Origin: Epiperipatus broadwayi
Lineage: Eukaryota; Onychophora; Udeonychophora; Euonychophora; Peripatidae
Assembly: GCA_028023455.1 (NCBI GenBank)
Contig: JAQFVV010012405.1
Span: 5,793,334-5,857,333 of the forward strand
DNA: 64,000 bases
Direction: 5' to 3'
The notes beneath the pieces are model-generated. The model searched no databases, was not told the origin of the DNA, and saw only the letters and a list, made by a program, of their open reading frames with translations. Positions within the stretch are counted from its first letter, which is position 1, and each line of letters starts with the position of its first letter. The position numbers and the translations under genes are program-made. This document shows, piece by piece, positions 35,473 to 48,140 of the stretch.

Positions 35473-35912
35473 TAGGGGTGGCCAACTTTTGCGTTCATAA
35501 GATCTACTTTTTATTTTTAAAATGTGTTGGATCAACTTGTTGTCATAAGCGTAGTCTAAGTGGAGGGAGGTGTGAAATACATACTATTTTTATATATCTA
35601 CCTAGTAAAAAAATAATAATTATTTAACAGGCCAAAAAACTCATGTCCGGGGAATTTAAAGCAACTTGAGTAATTATTAACAATATTTATTAATTCAAAT
35701 TAGCTATATTAAGTCAAGATTAAAAGTATTATTTTCTATAATGATACGACTTAGTGGACTTCAGTTATCTAGAATTGAAAAAAAAATTAGAACAAAAACA
35801 AAAAAAAACCTTCAAAATCTTGACTTAATTTGTTTCACTCGTTACCCGACAGGTCTTGCCAGATTACCTTGCGATCGACTGGTGGATACAATCGACTTAT
35901 TGGACACCCCTG
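35473..35912. mobile_element. hAT-type MITE with exact 8-bp target duplication
   Basis: The left end is TAGGGGTGGCCAACTTTTGC, and the complement of the right end is CAGGGGTGTCCAATAAGTCG. ATATACAT flanks both ends (35465-35472 and 35913-35920). Terminal (C/T)AGGGGTG and an 8-bp duplication identify hAT. Near the right end the complement carries CCACCAGTCGATCGCAAGG, a pattern common in such elements. The internal frame 35741-35926 shows no transposase motif. Confidence 0.8.
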
Positions 35913-35920
35913 ATATACAT

Positions 35921-36215
35921 GGTTAGATTAAACAGATCTAAACTTTTGCTTGTTGAATATAACCCTTTCTGAAAACCTTTGTTAAAGAAAGCTTAGAGAT
36001 ACTCTAGTCAGGAGATGTGAAAAAAATAAATATACATCTTGCTAATAATTTAAAGATTCTGCTACTATAATTCTACTGCAAAAGCAGTGAATTGAGTTGA
36101 CATCCTGTACCATTTTATTTCATTAAATGTATATATCAATTATATCTAATACTGTGTACTTTTCTCTCAGTATTCTCTTTTTTTATTATCTTTCTTAAAT
36201 GACTGTAATCACTAT
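35921..36215. other. AT-rich spacer
   Basis: Nothing recognised. Confidence 0.4.
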
Positions 36216-36930
36216 TGTATTTTTTTTTTTGTCATTTCAAAATATCTTTAATTTTTTTTTTTTTAATTTTATATTTAACTTTACCTGCAGTTTCTTTAAT
36301 TCTTCATCGATTTAATGAGATATCTTGCCTTTTTTATTTATTTTATAAAATGTATGACTTTTTATCAGATGTTTTTTTGTTGTTGTTGTTTTTTTTATTT
36401 AAATTTTTTTCCATATATTTTTGGTGTCATTTCTAATAACCCTGTTATTATTTTTCATTTTTTGCACAAATAACGTTTCATCCATTATCACAATGATGTT
36501 GTATATATTTAAGACATTCTTTTTAATAGCTTTTCTTGCCGCTTTATATTTACTGTCTATTTTATTCAATTACCATTGACCTTTCGTGCTGTTTTACAGA
36601 ATTTCACTTGTTTGTTTCTTTTAGATGAAATCATTTTAATTATTTTTATAGCCTCCCCTTCTCATACCTTTTCTTATCTCAAAATATATATATTAAAAAT
36701 TGGATTATCTTTTTTTTTTTTGGTGTCATTCAAATTCTGAGCTTTTTTAAAGCACTTTGCATATCCTTTAAATTCATTGGAGTGTTTCTGAACGTTAATA
36801 TATCAGCTTCTATTACTTTCCCTTTTAACAAGTTTTGTCTCTAGATTTGCATTAACACATACAATATTTTCCTTTTCACTAATTGAAGAGCGTTTCCTGC
36901 GTTGAATCTATTAATCATATACATATTACA
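36216..36930 (-). mobile_element. Old RTE-like LINE fragment
   Basis: The clearest match is at 36838-36925. TTTTGTCTCTAGATTTGCAT and a segment reading R-F-N-A-G-N-x-L-Q-L-V-x-x-K on the minus strand parallel the endonuclease-end block F.TGSDHRLVRAK of the copies at 28.8 and 44.6 kb. The rest is T-rich and decayed. The boundaries are rough. Confidence 0.45.
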
Positions 36931-37227
36931 CAAGCGTAACTAGTTGTAAATGTTTCTGCTTTTTGCTCATAAATATATATATATATATTTTGTGAAACAA
37001 ATAATTTTAATATATCAACGTGTGTGTGCATGTGTTAGATCTTATATAAGATATATATATATATTTATTTCAACTAACTTTGTAAATATTAGGGAAATGA
37101 TTATGTATGAATTCAAACTTAGTTTTCTCTTAATATAAATAGCTTTTCATTATATTATAAAAATAGACAAATGCCAAAAGCTTATTGAGAAACTTTTACT
37201 TCTTTTCCAAAATGTTGTCTGCAAACT

Positions 37228-37674
37228 TTACTTTCCTCCTCCTTCTTTCCCATGCACAATTGATGCTGAGTTGCTGATGCCTATGCCCTTCGCTGCTACT
37301 ATTGTCATTTGGCCAGAGGGGAAAGCTCTTAACAGTAAACTTTGGCTCAGCTCTCCATTATTGAATTTCTGATCAGTGGGCTGTGAACTGTCAGTATTGA
37401 ACGACTGGGGGGAGGGGGGAATAGTAAGAAGAGCCTGCTCTGCTTGCCGGCAGCACCAATACGCACGTGCAGCCGAACCACAAAAGTCTCCATTTCTTGT
37501 GACCTTTTCATACAGGCAGCTGCAATGTTTTGCTCCAGCTTCAAATTTGACATGACTTTGTAAAATTTGATTATATCTATTGGAAAAAAAAAAAAAAGTG
37601 TTATGTATTCCAACTTTTAATTGCATTGCAAACATTAAAAAAAGAAAAATCATAACACATTTTCTGTGTGTCAT
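37228..37674 (-). CDS. Unrecognised 148-codon frame in a GC-richer patch
   Basis: This is the second-longest open frame in the window. It has a hydrophobic N-terminus (MIFLFLMFAMQLKVG) that could act as a signal peptide. A cysteine cluster (CSCLYEKVTRNGDFCGSA, then YWCC) follows. The C-terminal half is rich in S, Q, N and G. A second frame (37347-37613) overlaps it with equally protein-like text (NIAAACMKRSQEMETFVVRL). The patch 37230-37540 is clearly richer in G and C than its flanks. It has no neighbouring splice pattern that I trust and no match to a family I know. It may be a processed-pseudogene piece, an exon of an unknown gene, or chance. Confidence 0.25.
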   Translation of the reverse strand: MTHRKCVMIFLFLMFAMQLKVGIHNTFFFFSNRYNQILQSHVKFEAGAKHCSCLYEKVTRNGDFCGSAARAYWCCRQAEQALLTIPPSPQSFNTDSSQPTDQKFNNGELSQSLLLRAFPSGQMTIVAAKGIGISNSASIVHGKEGGGK

Positions 37675-38362
37675 AAGTTAACAATTTTATACCAAAATAG
37701 TGCTTTGTTGCCAAAAATAGATTTAATGGAAAAGTAATAAAATAGCAATAATCATTACTATTTCTTTGCTCACCCTACAACATTGAATTTATTTATAACC
37801 TATAATATTGAAAAGAGTAAAATCTAAACGTGGTTAGGTTGTGACTTATTGGTAAAATGGAATTTTTGTTTGTTAAGTTTATGTGATTATCACTATTTTT
37901 TTTAGGTGTGTGCGTGCACACGCGCACTTTTTTTTTTTTGCTGAAATGCATTATTTTTCTTTTTATCTGATTTTTAGATTAAAGGAGTAATTTATTTTAT
38001 TGATAATTTTATCAAAGAAAATATAACCTCGGCCTTCATTATTATCTTTTTAAATATAAATTATAATTAAATTCACTTACTAAAAATATTAGTTTTATTG
38101 ACATAGTTATTGTATTGGAGCAAGGTTTTAATATTTTGTTTTTTTTTTATTAAAAAAAAGGACACCGTCGGTCATTCTTTTGTGTATATAACACATAAGA
38201 TAGAACAGATTAACCCAGAAATCGTTTATCATATTATATACACAGTTATTAAAGTCAAAACAGATTTATTGGAGATCCTTGTTTGTTTTTATAATTTTGT
38301 GTGAGCATTTATTCTTATAAAAAATAAGATCAAATGATTTGTTGCTCTGAAGATTATACGAT

Positions 38363-38450
38363 GTTCAAGCACTGGAAATGCCATCAAGCTAGATTCATTG
38401 TTTTTAGTTCGAGTCTCATTGCAGTAAATCCCATATGACCTTTGCTCCTA
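38363..38450 (+). repeat. SINE-like repeat with B-box
   Basis: It contains AGCACTGGAAATG, where an A box would lie, then TAGTTCGAGTCTC, a good B box. Next is GCAGTAAATCCCATATGACC. The spacing suits a degenerate tRNA-derived SINE. No tail or target duplication was found. Confidence 0.4.
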
Positions 38451-40185
38451 ATAATCAATAATGAGCTAATTATAGAAGGCAAAATATACCTATTGGCCAA
38501 AGAATGGTATAGGTCTTGAAGGAAATATTTGTCTTCTAACTCAATAGATATAGGAGTGAAACCTTGAAAAGCAGTTCCAAGGCTGGCATATCATTTAAGT
38601 TTTTGTTGGAAGATATAAAAGAGTCCTCCGTTGTTGTTAAAGAAAGTGAGAGTTTTCAGTATGGATTATTATTTTATCTGCACACACAATTGGCATTTTA
38701 ATCTAATGTAAGTTTCCTTGTAAATGTAAAGAATTATAGACTATTGGAAAATCTTCATATATTATCTCTATATCAATATTTAATACAAGAGGGAAAGACT
38801 CAATAAAAGTATCTGGGTGTGAAATATGCACCACTTCGATTCAACTTTATGCTGTAACTTTTGTGTAAATATCATTTTGTTATATTATATTATTTAATTC
38901 TAAATAGCATTTATCTATTGTTTTTGTTTTTTTTATAAATTCCAATTCAGTAGATGGAAATTTTTGGCTAACACATACACATTTCTGTCATGCAGTTTTT
39001 GGATTTTAGGTCAGTGTTGAATCTAGAATTATAGGGACGAATCTTTTTACATATATAATGGGAAAACAATTTTTGTCCCATGCTATTGACTAATTTGAGT
39101 ATTCTTAGTTGAAGCTCTATAATTCTATACTCTGAATCTTATAAGCATAGTTGTATATTTGATAATTGTTGCTGTGCATTGGATATTTTAAATGATTGAC
39201 TATAGAAGATCAAGATCTCATTATTTATGGGAATATTGAGTGAAGTAAATTCCTTGATTAGACCTTATTAAATTACAATCTTTACAAAACATAAAATAAG
39301 CTGTTGTGTTAATAAATGAAAATGCTGATTTTTCAATACTATGATATATGCCATCAGATGATGAAATTTATTATTGAAAAATAAATTAGAAAATAGTACA
39401 GATTATTTGTATTTAGCATCTTATATTTTGAATTCTGCATAATAATTAATTATTCAGCATTTGCTTCAATCTTGATTTATGTAATTTCATTTCAGTGTTT
39501 TATTTAAATATTAATTAAATGATTAATGTCAATCTAGAATTTTTTTAAAACTTAATTCCATTGGCATTTCTCAAATAGAAATGTTTCGATTTTATTCTTA
39601 TATGAGAAAGGTTATTTATTAAAATCTGAACTGAAAATATGCAATATATTTTTTATTTTCATTTCTGTTTTTCTATTGTAGATGACATGGCTACTTAATA
39701 AAATATATTGTTCTTTTCAAATAGATTTTATATGTAAACTAACTGTACAAGTACAAAATTTTAAATAAAATATTTTATATTTGTGAGACTACAGTTTTCA
39801 ATATCAAGTTGCAATCTTAGGCAAAAGGGATTGACTATTAATATAGGATTACAAAAGGATTAATGAAAGACTTGTTAATTGTGAATAAAATAATAATCAA
39901 AATTCCTATCTTAACTGAAACAAAATGATGGAGTAAAATAATTATTAAATCTTAATTAATATTATGAACTTTTCTTATATTAGACTAATTGGAAAAGTGT
40001 CTGTGTTTACATGGAAGGGAAGGGACAAATAAATTATATAATCTAGTGAAAACCAAGTTGTATTTACTTTAATTTTATTTTACATTTTAATTTAATAATA
40101 ATTTGGGTTTGCGCAAGTTTGATAATACATGAAAATTTTTTAGGTTTCAATCAGATTTGGGATTTTTCCCTTAGATACATGATCT

Positions 40186-40545
40186 TTAATCAACTTAATT
40201 AACCATTCAATATTGATTAAAAATGGGCATCTAGCTAATCCTAACTAAAGGATTAAACAAATATGGCAAATCATTCAAGCTCATTCTATCTGGTCATAGG
40301 ACAAGTCTGATAAGTATTTTTTAGGAAGAGCTTTTAGAAATGCTTTACTCTATAGTGTTTGTTTTACTTTTTATCTAGAATAAATTTATTCTCATATTTT
40401 TCTAAATGTAATCAACTCACCTAATCATTCATTATTGATCAGTAAATGAATAATTAGGTATTCTTAGCTAAAGAGCAAACAAAAATTAAAAAAAAAAAAC
40501 ACTGAAAATCTTATCATCTGGTAATTAACAAGCCTAATGGGTAAT
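40186..40545. repeat. Diverged direct duplication
   Basis: 40186-40330 and 40409-40545 share the order AATCAACT..., (C/A)ATTATTGAT, CTAGCTAA/TTAGCTAAAG, AAACAAA, TCATCTGGT and ACAAG.C(T/C). The unit is about 140 bp with a period of about 223 bp. Divergence is high. Confidence 0.35.
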
Positions 40546-41860
40546 CTTTTTATTCACTATTCCTCTATGAGAAACTATTGGAGAGATCACTACCTTATTA
40601 AAGAAAGTGTTTTACTTTAATATACATGCTATTATTAGGAAGGGGGGGTAGGAGAATAAATTATTTTTATTTATAATAATTTGTCAGATCAGTATATTGT
40701 CTATTCATATATATATATAATTATGATACAATTGTAACATTTTGCAGCTAATATAAATTAAAAACATTTTTGCTTTTAAAAACTTTTTTCTATGTTATTG
40801 TATTAATAGTAATTTATTCCTAATGTATAATTTATACATAGAATATCCACAAATTTGTTTCCCCATTATTAACTTTATTAATTTTATTATAATAGTTATT
40901 ACAAAGTATTTTATGATAATTAATAACGAAGTCAAGAAATTTTTGTATAAATTGTCACAATTCTGTCTGTGCTTGGTTATAGCTGAATTTAGTAATTTAT
41001 ACATAAACATCCATTGGTTCATTACGTGTTGCCAAGGCACAAATTGTCTTTATTGTTGTCATTACACTTTAATGGTTATCTTGCACAATAATAATAAAAA
41101 GTTGTATTGTTAAGATGTCTCATAATAATAAAAATTAGCAAAGCTTTGTACATATAGAGTGAATAGTTTAAGGAGAATGCATATTTAGGAAATATTAATC
41201 TTTATTTTATTTAAATTAATAGATATGAAAACGTCTTTAATAACTATAAACGCATTTTCAATTTGCTTGCCATGTTACCCATCAGTTTTATAAATTGAAG
41301 TAAAAAATACAAAGATAATATAGTATCTTACGGAAATGTTATTTATAGAAACAAATTTTTGTTTGTCTCTTCGCCTATTCACTTCTAATAGAGAGGAAAA
41401 AAATAGTAAATGCAAATCATGTATGTATATTTTATCTTTCCATTTTCTAATAGCGTGTGTGTGCGTGAATGCATGTGTAATGCTTGAATTGAACTTAAGC
41501 ATCACGGAATATAATAAAATTATTAAATTTTAATTTTAGAGAATATATATATATATTAATTGAAAATTCGTACTCTTCTTTGTTTATTGTAGTAATTCAT
41601 TATTTTATTAAGTTATTGAATATTTTAATTATTTAATTTTGTGATAAATAATATTTGTTTTAAATTTTGATACAGATTTGCTTTTGAAATCAGTCCATCC
41701 CTTTTTAAAAATTGTAAGTTCTATTTTATAATTAATATCTGTTTACAGCATTCACATTTTATAAACTGCAGTCCTGAGTTCTCATTCTTTTCAGTTGTGA
41801 TTTTGGGAATCTTTGTTTTCCCTGATTGTTTCTATTACTAATCCATCTTTGTCATTTCAG

Positions 41861-41960
41861 AGTCTGATTCCTAGGATTGCTGCCAAACTAGATGTCTCGC
41901 CCATTTCTGATGTGACAGGAATCAAATCTCAGGATACTTTTATCCGCACTATTTATGCTG
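41861..41960 (+). CDS. ETFA: ETFA internal exon (electron transfer flavoprotein alpha subunit)
   Basis: This exon encodes part of the mitochondrial matrix electron transfer flavoprotein alpha subunit, which with ETFB carries electrons from acyl-CoA dehydrogenases to ETF-ubiquinone oxidoreductase. Read from the first base, the 100 bp give 33 codons plus one base. The peptide opens with [18 protein letters not shown] and ends with [10 protein letters not shown], a stretch strongly conserved in animal ETFA. A pyrimidine-rich tract and TTTCAG precede it and GTAGGT follows it. The exon ends in phase 1, and its last G joins the GA of the exon at 58002 to restore the glycine of YAGNAI. The next possible donor, four bases downstream, would bring a TAG into frame, so 41960 is the better end. 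The assignment rests on family recall and was not searched. Confidence 0.93.
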
Positions 41961-42627
41961 GTAGGTATGTCTTTAATTGAATAAGATGCTTCCATCAACA
42001 TTAAAGTTTTATATCTTTCATAATGTGAATAGTAGACAGCGGTCTAGCACATTTCATCTGGGGATGTACTAATTTAATTTTTGGTGTGATAAATTTGAAA
42101 TTCACTAGATCACTTTTTGCTCTTTTATACTAGCATTTCTGTACGTGTAAAGTCTTTATGTGAAAATTTGTTTAAATTTTATTATTGTTGTTGTTTCCAA
42201 TCATTTTTTTTTTAAAAAAAAAATTAGAATCTTGCATTACTATTAATTAAAAAATAAATTAATTAATAAACAGTCTGTTGTGCTTTTATTTTCAATAATA
42301 CTTACTTAAATAATTATATAGTCTGACTTGTTGATTTGAGAAATGTTTAAAAATAAATAAATAAAAGATATTGTATGTTTGCACTATGTTAAATTGTATA
42401 TGTAGAAAAATATATTTTAAAAAAATTATAATAATATATTTTAAAAAAATTATCTCCTAATATCTTAACTGAATGCTTCAGATTCACCATCATCACTAAT
42501 GTGTCAAAAAGCAAATTCACAAAATTATTCTTAAGTCTTGTTCTTTTTTGCTGTATTCTATCAAACTATCATAATTAATTCCTGTTACCAATTTCTATTT
42601 TAACTTTTATATATATTCTATGGATCC

Positions 42628-45330
42628 AATCATCATCATCATTGTTAAATATTATCAATCCAGTGCAGGATGGTCTCTCCAAGTTTATTAAATCTCCAAT
42701 CTCTAGCCTTTTTTTCTCTACATCACTCCTGCATACTTCCTTACTTCATCTATCCATCTCACATTTCAGCTTTCCAATTATTCTTATCTCTTCTAGCAAT
42801 ATGTCCAACCTAACCCCACTTCAGACTCTTAATTCTTTCAGCCATGTCAGTAACATTTGTTTGTTCTCTTACCCAATGTATTGTGTTTTTGATCTCTTTT
42901 TGATACTACTAATATACATCTCTCCATATTTGAGTGGCCTGAAGTCTCTGTATTGCTCTTCTGTTAAGTGTCCAAGTCTCACATTTACAAGTAAGAACTG
43001 GAAGAACACATTTTAATTAAAAACCTTCCTTTTTCAAACATATAGATATATTTACATATAATATTAAGTTATTTCTACCAAAAGCACTCAAACCAAGTTT
43101 AATTCTATGATTAATTTCAACCATTATGTTTCCATCTATAGTAATAATCTGATCAAGGTATTTGTGGTTGTTAACTTCTAACTCATCATTATCGATATTT
43201 ATTTTCTTCTTTTGAACAAATCCTTTGAATATTAATTGAGTCTTTTTAATGTTTACCATTAGTTCTACTTTCCTACTTTGATCTGATAACTCTTGCATCA
43301 CTTCCTGTAGCTCTGAAGCTGTATTTGCAAAAACAACTACATCATTTTCAAAATCTAAATGACTTAAATAATCCCTGGTTACTTTTATTCCTTTATCTTC
43401 CCATTTTAATCCGCAAAGTAGTTTTTAATCTGCAAAGTAGTTTTTGCAGCACTGCTGCGAAAAGTTTTTAAGATATGGTGTCACTCTATCTTACAATCTT
43501 CTCAATTGTTGTTGTTGCATTTTTATAAATATTTTTTAGAATATGGCAATATCCTGGGTCTATATTTTGATAATCCAATGCTTTAATCACTGAAGAAATG
43601 CTCATTGAATCAAATGCTTTTTTATAATCTACAAATTTAAAGCATAATGGCAATTCATATTCATTGGTCTTTCTATAACTTCTCTCAAAACTTGGATATA
43701 ATCCACTGTACTAAAACCATTTTTAAATCCATCTTGTTCTTTTTGTTGGTTGAAATCCAAAGTTCTTTGTAGACAAGTTGTAATTATCTTGGTAGGTCTG
43801 TAATTTCTAATTTTTTTATCATCTTTTTTAAATATTAATACTGCATTCTTTCAATCATCTGGTACATCTTTATCATTTAGACATTTGGTATACAAGTTTG
43901 CCAAAAAATTTTCTATTTATTCACCTGCTTCTTTTAAAATATTGATTATAATTCCATCATTAACTGGAGCTTCTTCATAAATTTAATTGCACGTCTCATT
44001 TCTTCATTTAAAATCTTGATCAATTCAGAAGATATAATAGTTATCGGAGATACTTGTTTTTATTACTGTATAATTCTTGTTAGAACTCTTCTACACATTT
44101 CATGATGCCATCTCTCTTGTTAGTAATAGTTTCATGTTTTTTTTTTTATTGCAGATATAAGTTTCCTATGAATACCAAATTGTTGTTTTACACTCTTGAG
44201 ACTTTTATTCTCTTCTATAGCTTTCTTTGCTAGTTCACAATTATATTTTCTTATATCATTCTCAACTCTTTTTTGCACTAATTTACAAAATTCGAGATAT
44301 TAATGCATCATTTTTATATATATTCATATTTTTTCATTTCTTCATAAATTCTCTAGTCTCAGTAGAAAATTTTATTGGTCAATTGCTGCTTTTTTCTACC
44401 ACCTATCTTTGTTACAATTCTTAAAAGTATATCATTTATTTTCTATTACTTTCATTCAAATCTAAATCATGTTCAAAATCTGCTAATATTTAAAAATGAT
44501 ATACAAGTTCTAATTTAAATTCATTAGAATATTTTTGAAGGTTATGAATGTCAATTGTGAATATTATTTTTCTTAATAATTTTTGTCTCTTTAGTTTTGC
44601 ATTAGCATGTAACTTACATCTTATTAATTGGACGATCACTTCCTGTATTGAATTACAATCTTGAACTATATAAATCAGCATTTATTCAAATTATAATCCA
44701 ATTCTGCTGTACCTTCATTTCTACGCTTCTGTGTCCATTTACTTTTAACATTTGTCTCAAAAAAAGAATTCAGAATATAATGGGTTTTTTTTTTTTACCT
44801 ACAAACTCCACAACTCTATGTCCTTTCTCATTTCTATTACTATAATCAAATTTACCTACAGCATTTTTATCTTTCAATTGTTTACCAATTCTAGCATTAA
44901 AGTCTCCCACAACAATTTTAAAATGTTTTTGGTCTGATCAAAACCCTTATGTACATCAATATAAAAATTATCTTTACTTCATCACTATGAGAACTTATTA
45001 GGGCATAAACCCAAATTATTTGCATTTGGTATCTATTATTAAGGTGAATAATTAATCTTGCCACTCTGTCTGATATACCATCAATCTCCACAATGTTGTT
45101 CTTAAACTTTTTATTTATAATGAATTCTACTCCACTTATACATCCAATCTTTGTGCCTTTGTGATAGAGTACATGTCCACTTTTTAAATCAATTGTCTCT
45201 TCATCTTTTCTTCAAATGTCACAAAGTCCAATAATATGCTATTTAATATGAGATAGTTCTTCCAATTCTTGCATTCTTCTTTCACTTGAAAGTGATCTGC
45301 AGTTGCATGTACCTAAATAAAAGGTTGTCC
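42628..45330 (-). mobile_element. RTE-like LINE copy 2, nearly full length, inactive
   Basis: Reading leftward from 45330: the endonuclease start (TCNCRSLSSERRMQELEEL, then HIIGLCDI), the block GVEFIINKKFKNNIVEID and SDRVARLIIHLNNRYQMQI, and the endonuclease end near 44640. The RT follows from about 44000. Its catalytic box reads FENDV near 43340, where FADD is normal. Then NIKKTQLIFKG, IDNDELEVNNHKYL and the C-terminal tail run to about 42650. The element ends in a GATGATGATGATT tail at 42628-42641, a microsatellite-like tail as in RTE elements. Many frameshifts make it dead. It is the best guide to the family in this window. Confidence 0.85.
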
Positions 45331-45810
45331 TCAAATGGCAGCCTGGATCTGAAATCAGGGGATTCTTAGCATGCTCTGCCTTGGCTGTGACTTTATTATA
45401 GCCTCCTAGGAATAAAGCTCATGATATATTTTTGGCTGTCATGCTATTAGAAAAAAAATTTTCTCATTCACATACAAATATTCATTCTGCTATCAAGAAA
45501 ACTCAACTGATATTTCAGTTAAGAGCTATCAGGTATCTAAAAAGAAAGGCCATCATATTTCTTGATCTTAAAACTCAAGAGTTAAATAGCCAATAATCTC
45601 CATGCTGGATAATGTGTTGGTGAGCAGTCCATCCATGTTCATCTACTATATAAATAACCACATATGACAAGAACATGTGGAATGGACATTAAAATTTACC
45701 ATGCTCGGTTCCATTAAGGCCTCCAAGAAGAATCAAAGGATCTTCTTTCAGTTAACAGCAAACTCCTTTCTGCAGCCACAGACTCAGTGTGTATATATAT
45801 GACATAGGCC
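45331..45810 (-). other. Possible 5' UTR of LINE copy 2
   Basis: This region is less AT-rich than its surroundings and adjoins the endonuclease start. No frame or other repeat is recognised, so a LINE 5' UTR or a separate unknown repeat are both possible. Confidence 0.3.
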
Positions 45811-46824
45811 CTATTCAATTTTTATTCTTTATCATTTCGTCAGTAAGTAATCTTTATTATGGTCAAAGCTTTATTATTGCTAAGTATGTATTTCTAATAT
45901 ATTCTTTATTTAAATCCAGATATTAGAATTCTTTATTCTTCTTCCTTTTTTTAAAAACTAATCATCAAAGTTTTTCTTTCCTTCATAGTAAACTATATTA
46001 CAAATAAAAATAAATCTTTTTTACCTCATCTCTTATTAGCTAACAAAATAATCTTGTATCCTTTTTAATGGTCTCTATAGATATTACAGTTCCCACATAA
46101 TATATTTGTTTCTGTTTCCATTATCAAGTAATATAACATTCTAAGTACAACTTTTGTTTTTTAAAAAAATCTGTTTCCAAAAAATATGATTGCCAATCAC
46201 AATGTTCATTTAAGAAGTCATTTTTGTTTTATTTAATGAGGAACAATTTTTATTTGTCATAGCATACATCAAAAATTAAGTTTAAAAAAAATGCTTGATG
46301 TTGTTTTTAGTCATTTATCAGTTTTTTTTATATATATCATCCAAATTATTACAAATGAGTCAATGAAAAACCAAAATATAAAAGTAACTGTACAGTAATA
46401 AATCATATCCACATATTAAAAAGGTAATTGAAAAAACCTGTGAATACAAGTTGCTATTTTGCATTGGATTAGCAAATTACTAGAAGATATTTGCTTCAAT
46501 AAGTATTTCTGCTGTGAATAGCTTTTGAAGTTAATGGCATAGAATTGGAATTTTGACACTTTTTTGAATATTTATTTACCAATATGCAACAGTAATAATG
46601 ATTACACAACATGGTGTCACTAATAAAATTAATATTGGTATAAATGAAGGAGCAGGAAAATTTTGTCTTTCTGAAACTTTTTATAACAGTTTACAGTATC
46701 ACTTTCTCTTTGAAAAAATGTGTCAATAACAAACTTCTGGACACTCAATTAAATATTATAGTGAGAAACATTACTGGTTCATTCAAATTTTCTTTTCTAC
46801 AGTAGCTTTGTGTTCTCTCTCATA

Positions 46825-46975
46825 TAGGGTCCAGGTTCAATTCCCATGCTAGTAATGTCACCGCAGGCCAATAACACCCGAAGAAGAGGAGAGAATAATA
46901 CCCCTCGAAACATCATGTGTTGAATGTATTTGAACTATTTAAATAAAGTTAAATTTTTCTAAAGATTTTCATTAC
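46825..46975 (+). repeat. SINE-like retroposon with B-box and A/T-rich tail
   Basis: CAGGTTCAATTCCCATG is a B-box. It is followed by AACACCCGAAGAAGAGGAGAG, CCCCTCGAAACATCATGTG and AATAAAGTTAAATTTTT. The GAAGAAG...CTCGAAAC arrangement with a repetitive tail looks like a SINE body. The tRNA 5' half with the A-box is missing or decayed. Confidence 0.5.
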
Positions 46976-47267
46976 TTATATTAAATGATGGAAATAGTCC
47001 AATATATAAATAAAACTAAAATTCAACATCACAAACCTTCAGAAAAGCAAATTAATTAGTATAATTTTTTTTTTGAGCTTGTTTTTCACTTAAGCCATCA
47101 ACTAATGAAAAGAATATTAGACCAACCTGTCTCACTATGTATGTATTTTCCTTAAGTCATAGAGCAATAAAAAGAATGTTAGAGTGATCCATCTCAATTT
47201 GTAATCATCCCATCACTGCAAACTTGATAGTATTAAAGCTTGAATATATTCACAATCATGTACAGTA

Positions 47268-48138
47268 CACCTGGGTCTCGTTTTACGCGATAGATAGGTT
47301 CCTCAGAAAACACGTGCAAACGAAATCGCGCAAAAATAGACGTAACTTGAAAAAGGGGGGATGCGGTCTGTGATTTTTCAAAATTCGCGTAAAAGCAAAG
47401 CACCAACGTAAAATTACTTTAAAATTCGCGCAAAAAAAAAAAAAAATAAGGAAATAAAATATGACTAATAAAAAATTTCAAATTTGAAAAAAATTGATAC
47501 AAGACAAACTTTTTTTTAACTATAATATTTAATTTTATTCAAAATAATATATTTTTATGCATAATTTACAGTACAGTAATTTACATTTTTTTATACACGT
47601 TTTAATTATTATGATTTTCTGGTGACAACGTAATTAGTAATTAATCTTTGAGACGATGATTTTATTAATTGTTTACGAAGCTCACGATATCCAGACATAC
47701 AACCATTTAGCTCTCGTTGGAATTTAAGAGCACGTTAATGATTAGTGTCATTAATAAGAAAATAATAATTGATTACGTTCTTTTTTAAAAAGCAAAAACA
47801 GAATGTGATTTAAAATGCAAAATTAACACGCACAATGTTTGAACAAATTTACATTATAATCTTGTAAAATTTAATATGTGTATACATAAAATGTGGAAAT
47901 CATGATTTTAATTTCATTATTGCATAAAATCTTACTATTATAAAGCACTGAAAATATTGAAATTACTAAGATGAAAGTTGAATTCCAATAATGTGCTATT
48001 ACTTTCAATATAACGTAAGTGCGTGAAATTTATTATTTAAAGTAATAGCGCATTATCGGAAATCGACTTCCAGTGAAACATGAATCGCGTAACTTCAAAA
48101 TCATGTTAAATAAGTCCGCGTAAAAAGAGACCCAGGTG
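47268..48138 (+). mobile_element. pogo/Tigger-like element, copy 2
   Basis: The ends are CACCTGGGTCTCGTTTTACG on the left and the complement CACCTGGGTCTCTTTTTACG on the right. TA flanks both (47266-47267 and 48139-48140). The sub-terminal region repeats GCG-containing motifs, ATAGATAGGTTCC and CGAAATCGCGCAAAAATAG. It is in opposite orientation to copy 1 at 29921-30914 and better preserved. No transposase frame was found, so it is a MITE or deletion derivative. Confidence 0.8.
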
Positions 48139-48140
48139 TA

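Larger units (their letters stand above)
37675..41860. other. AT-rich intronic DNA before the ETFA exon
   Basis: It holds the SINE-like repeat at 38363-38450 and a diverged duplication at 40186-40545. No exon of ETFA or another gene was recognised. The polypyrimidine tract and acceptor for the exon lie at its end (41815-41860). Confidence 0.5.

Noticed and set aside
40823-41113. 96-codon + strand frame
   Set aside because: It is rich in I, N, Y and F, as expected from AT-rich DNA, overlaps an opposite frame of similar length and has no motif.
42642-43016. 124-codon + strand open frame
   Set aside because: It is the antisense shadow of the C-terminal region of LINE copy 2.
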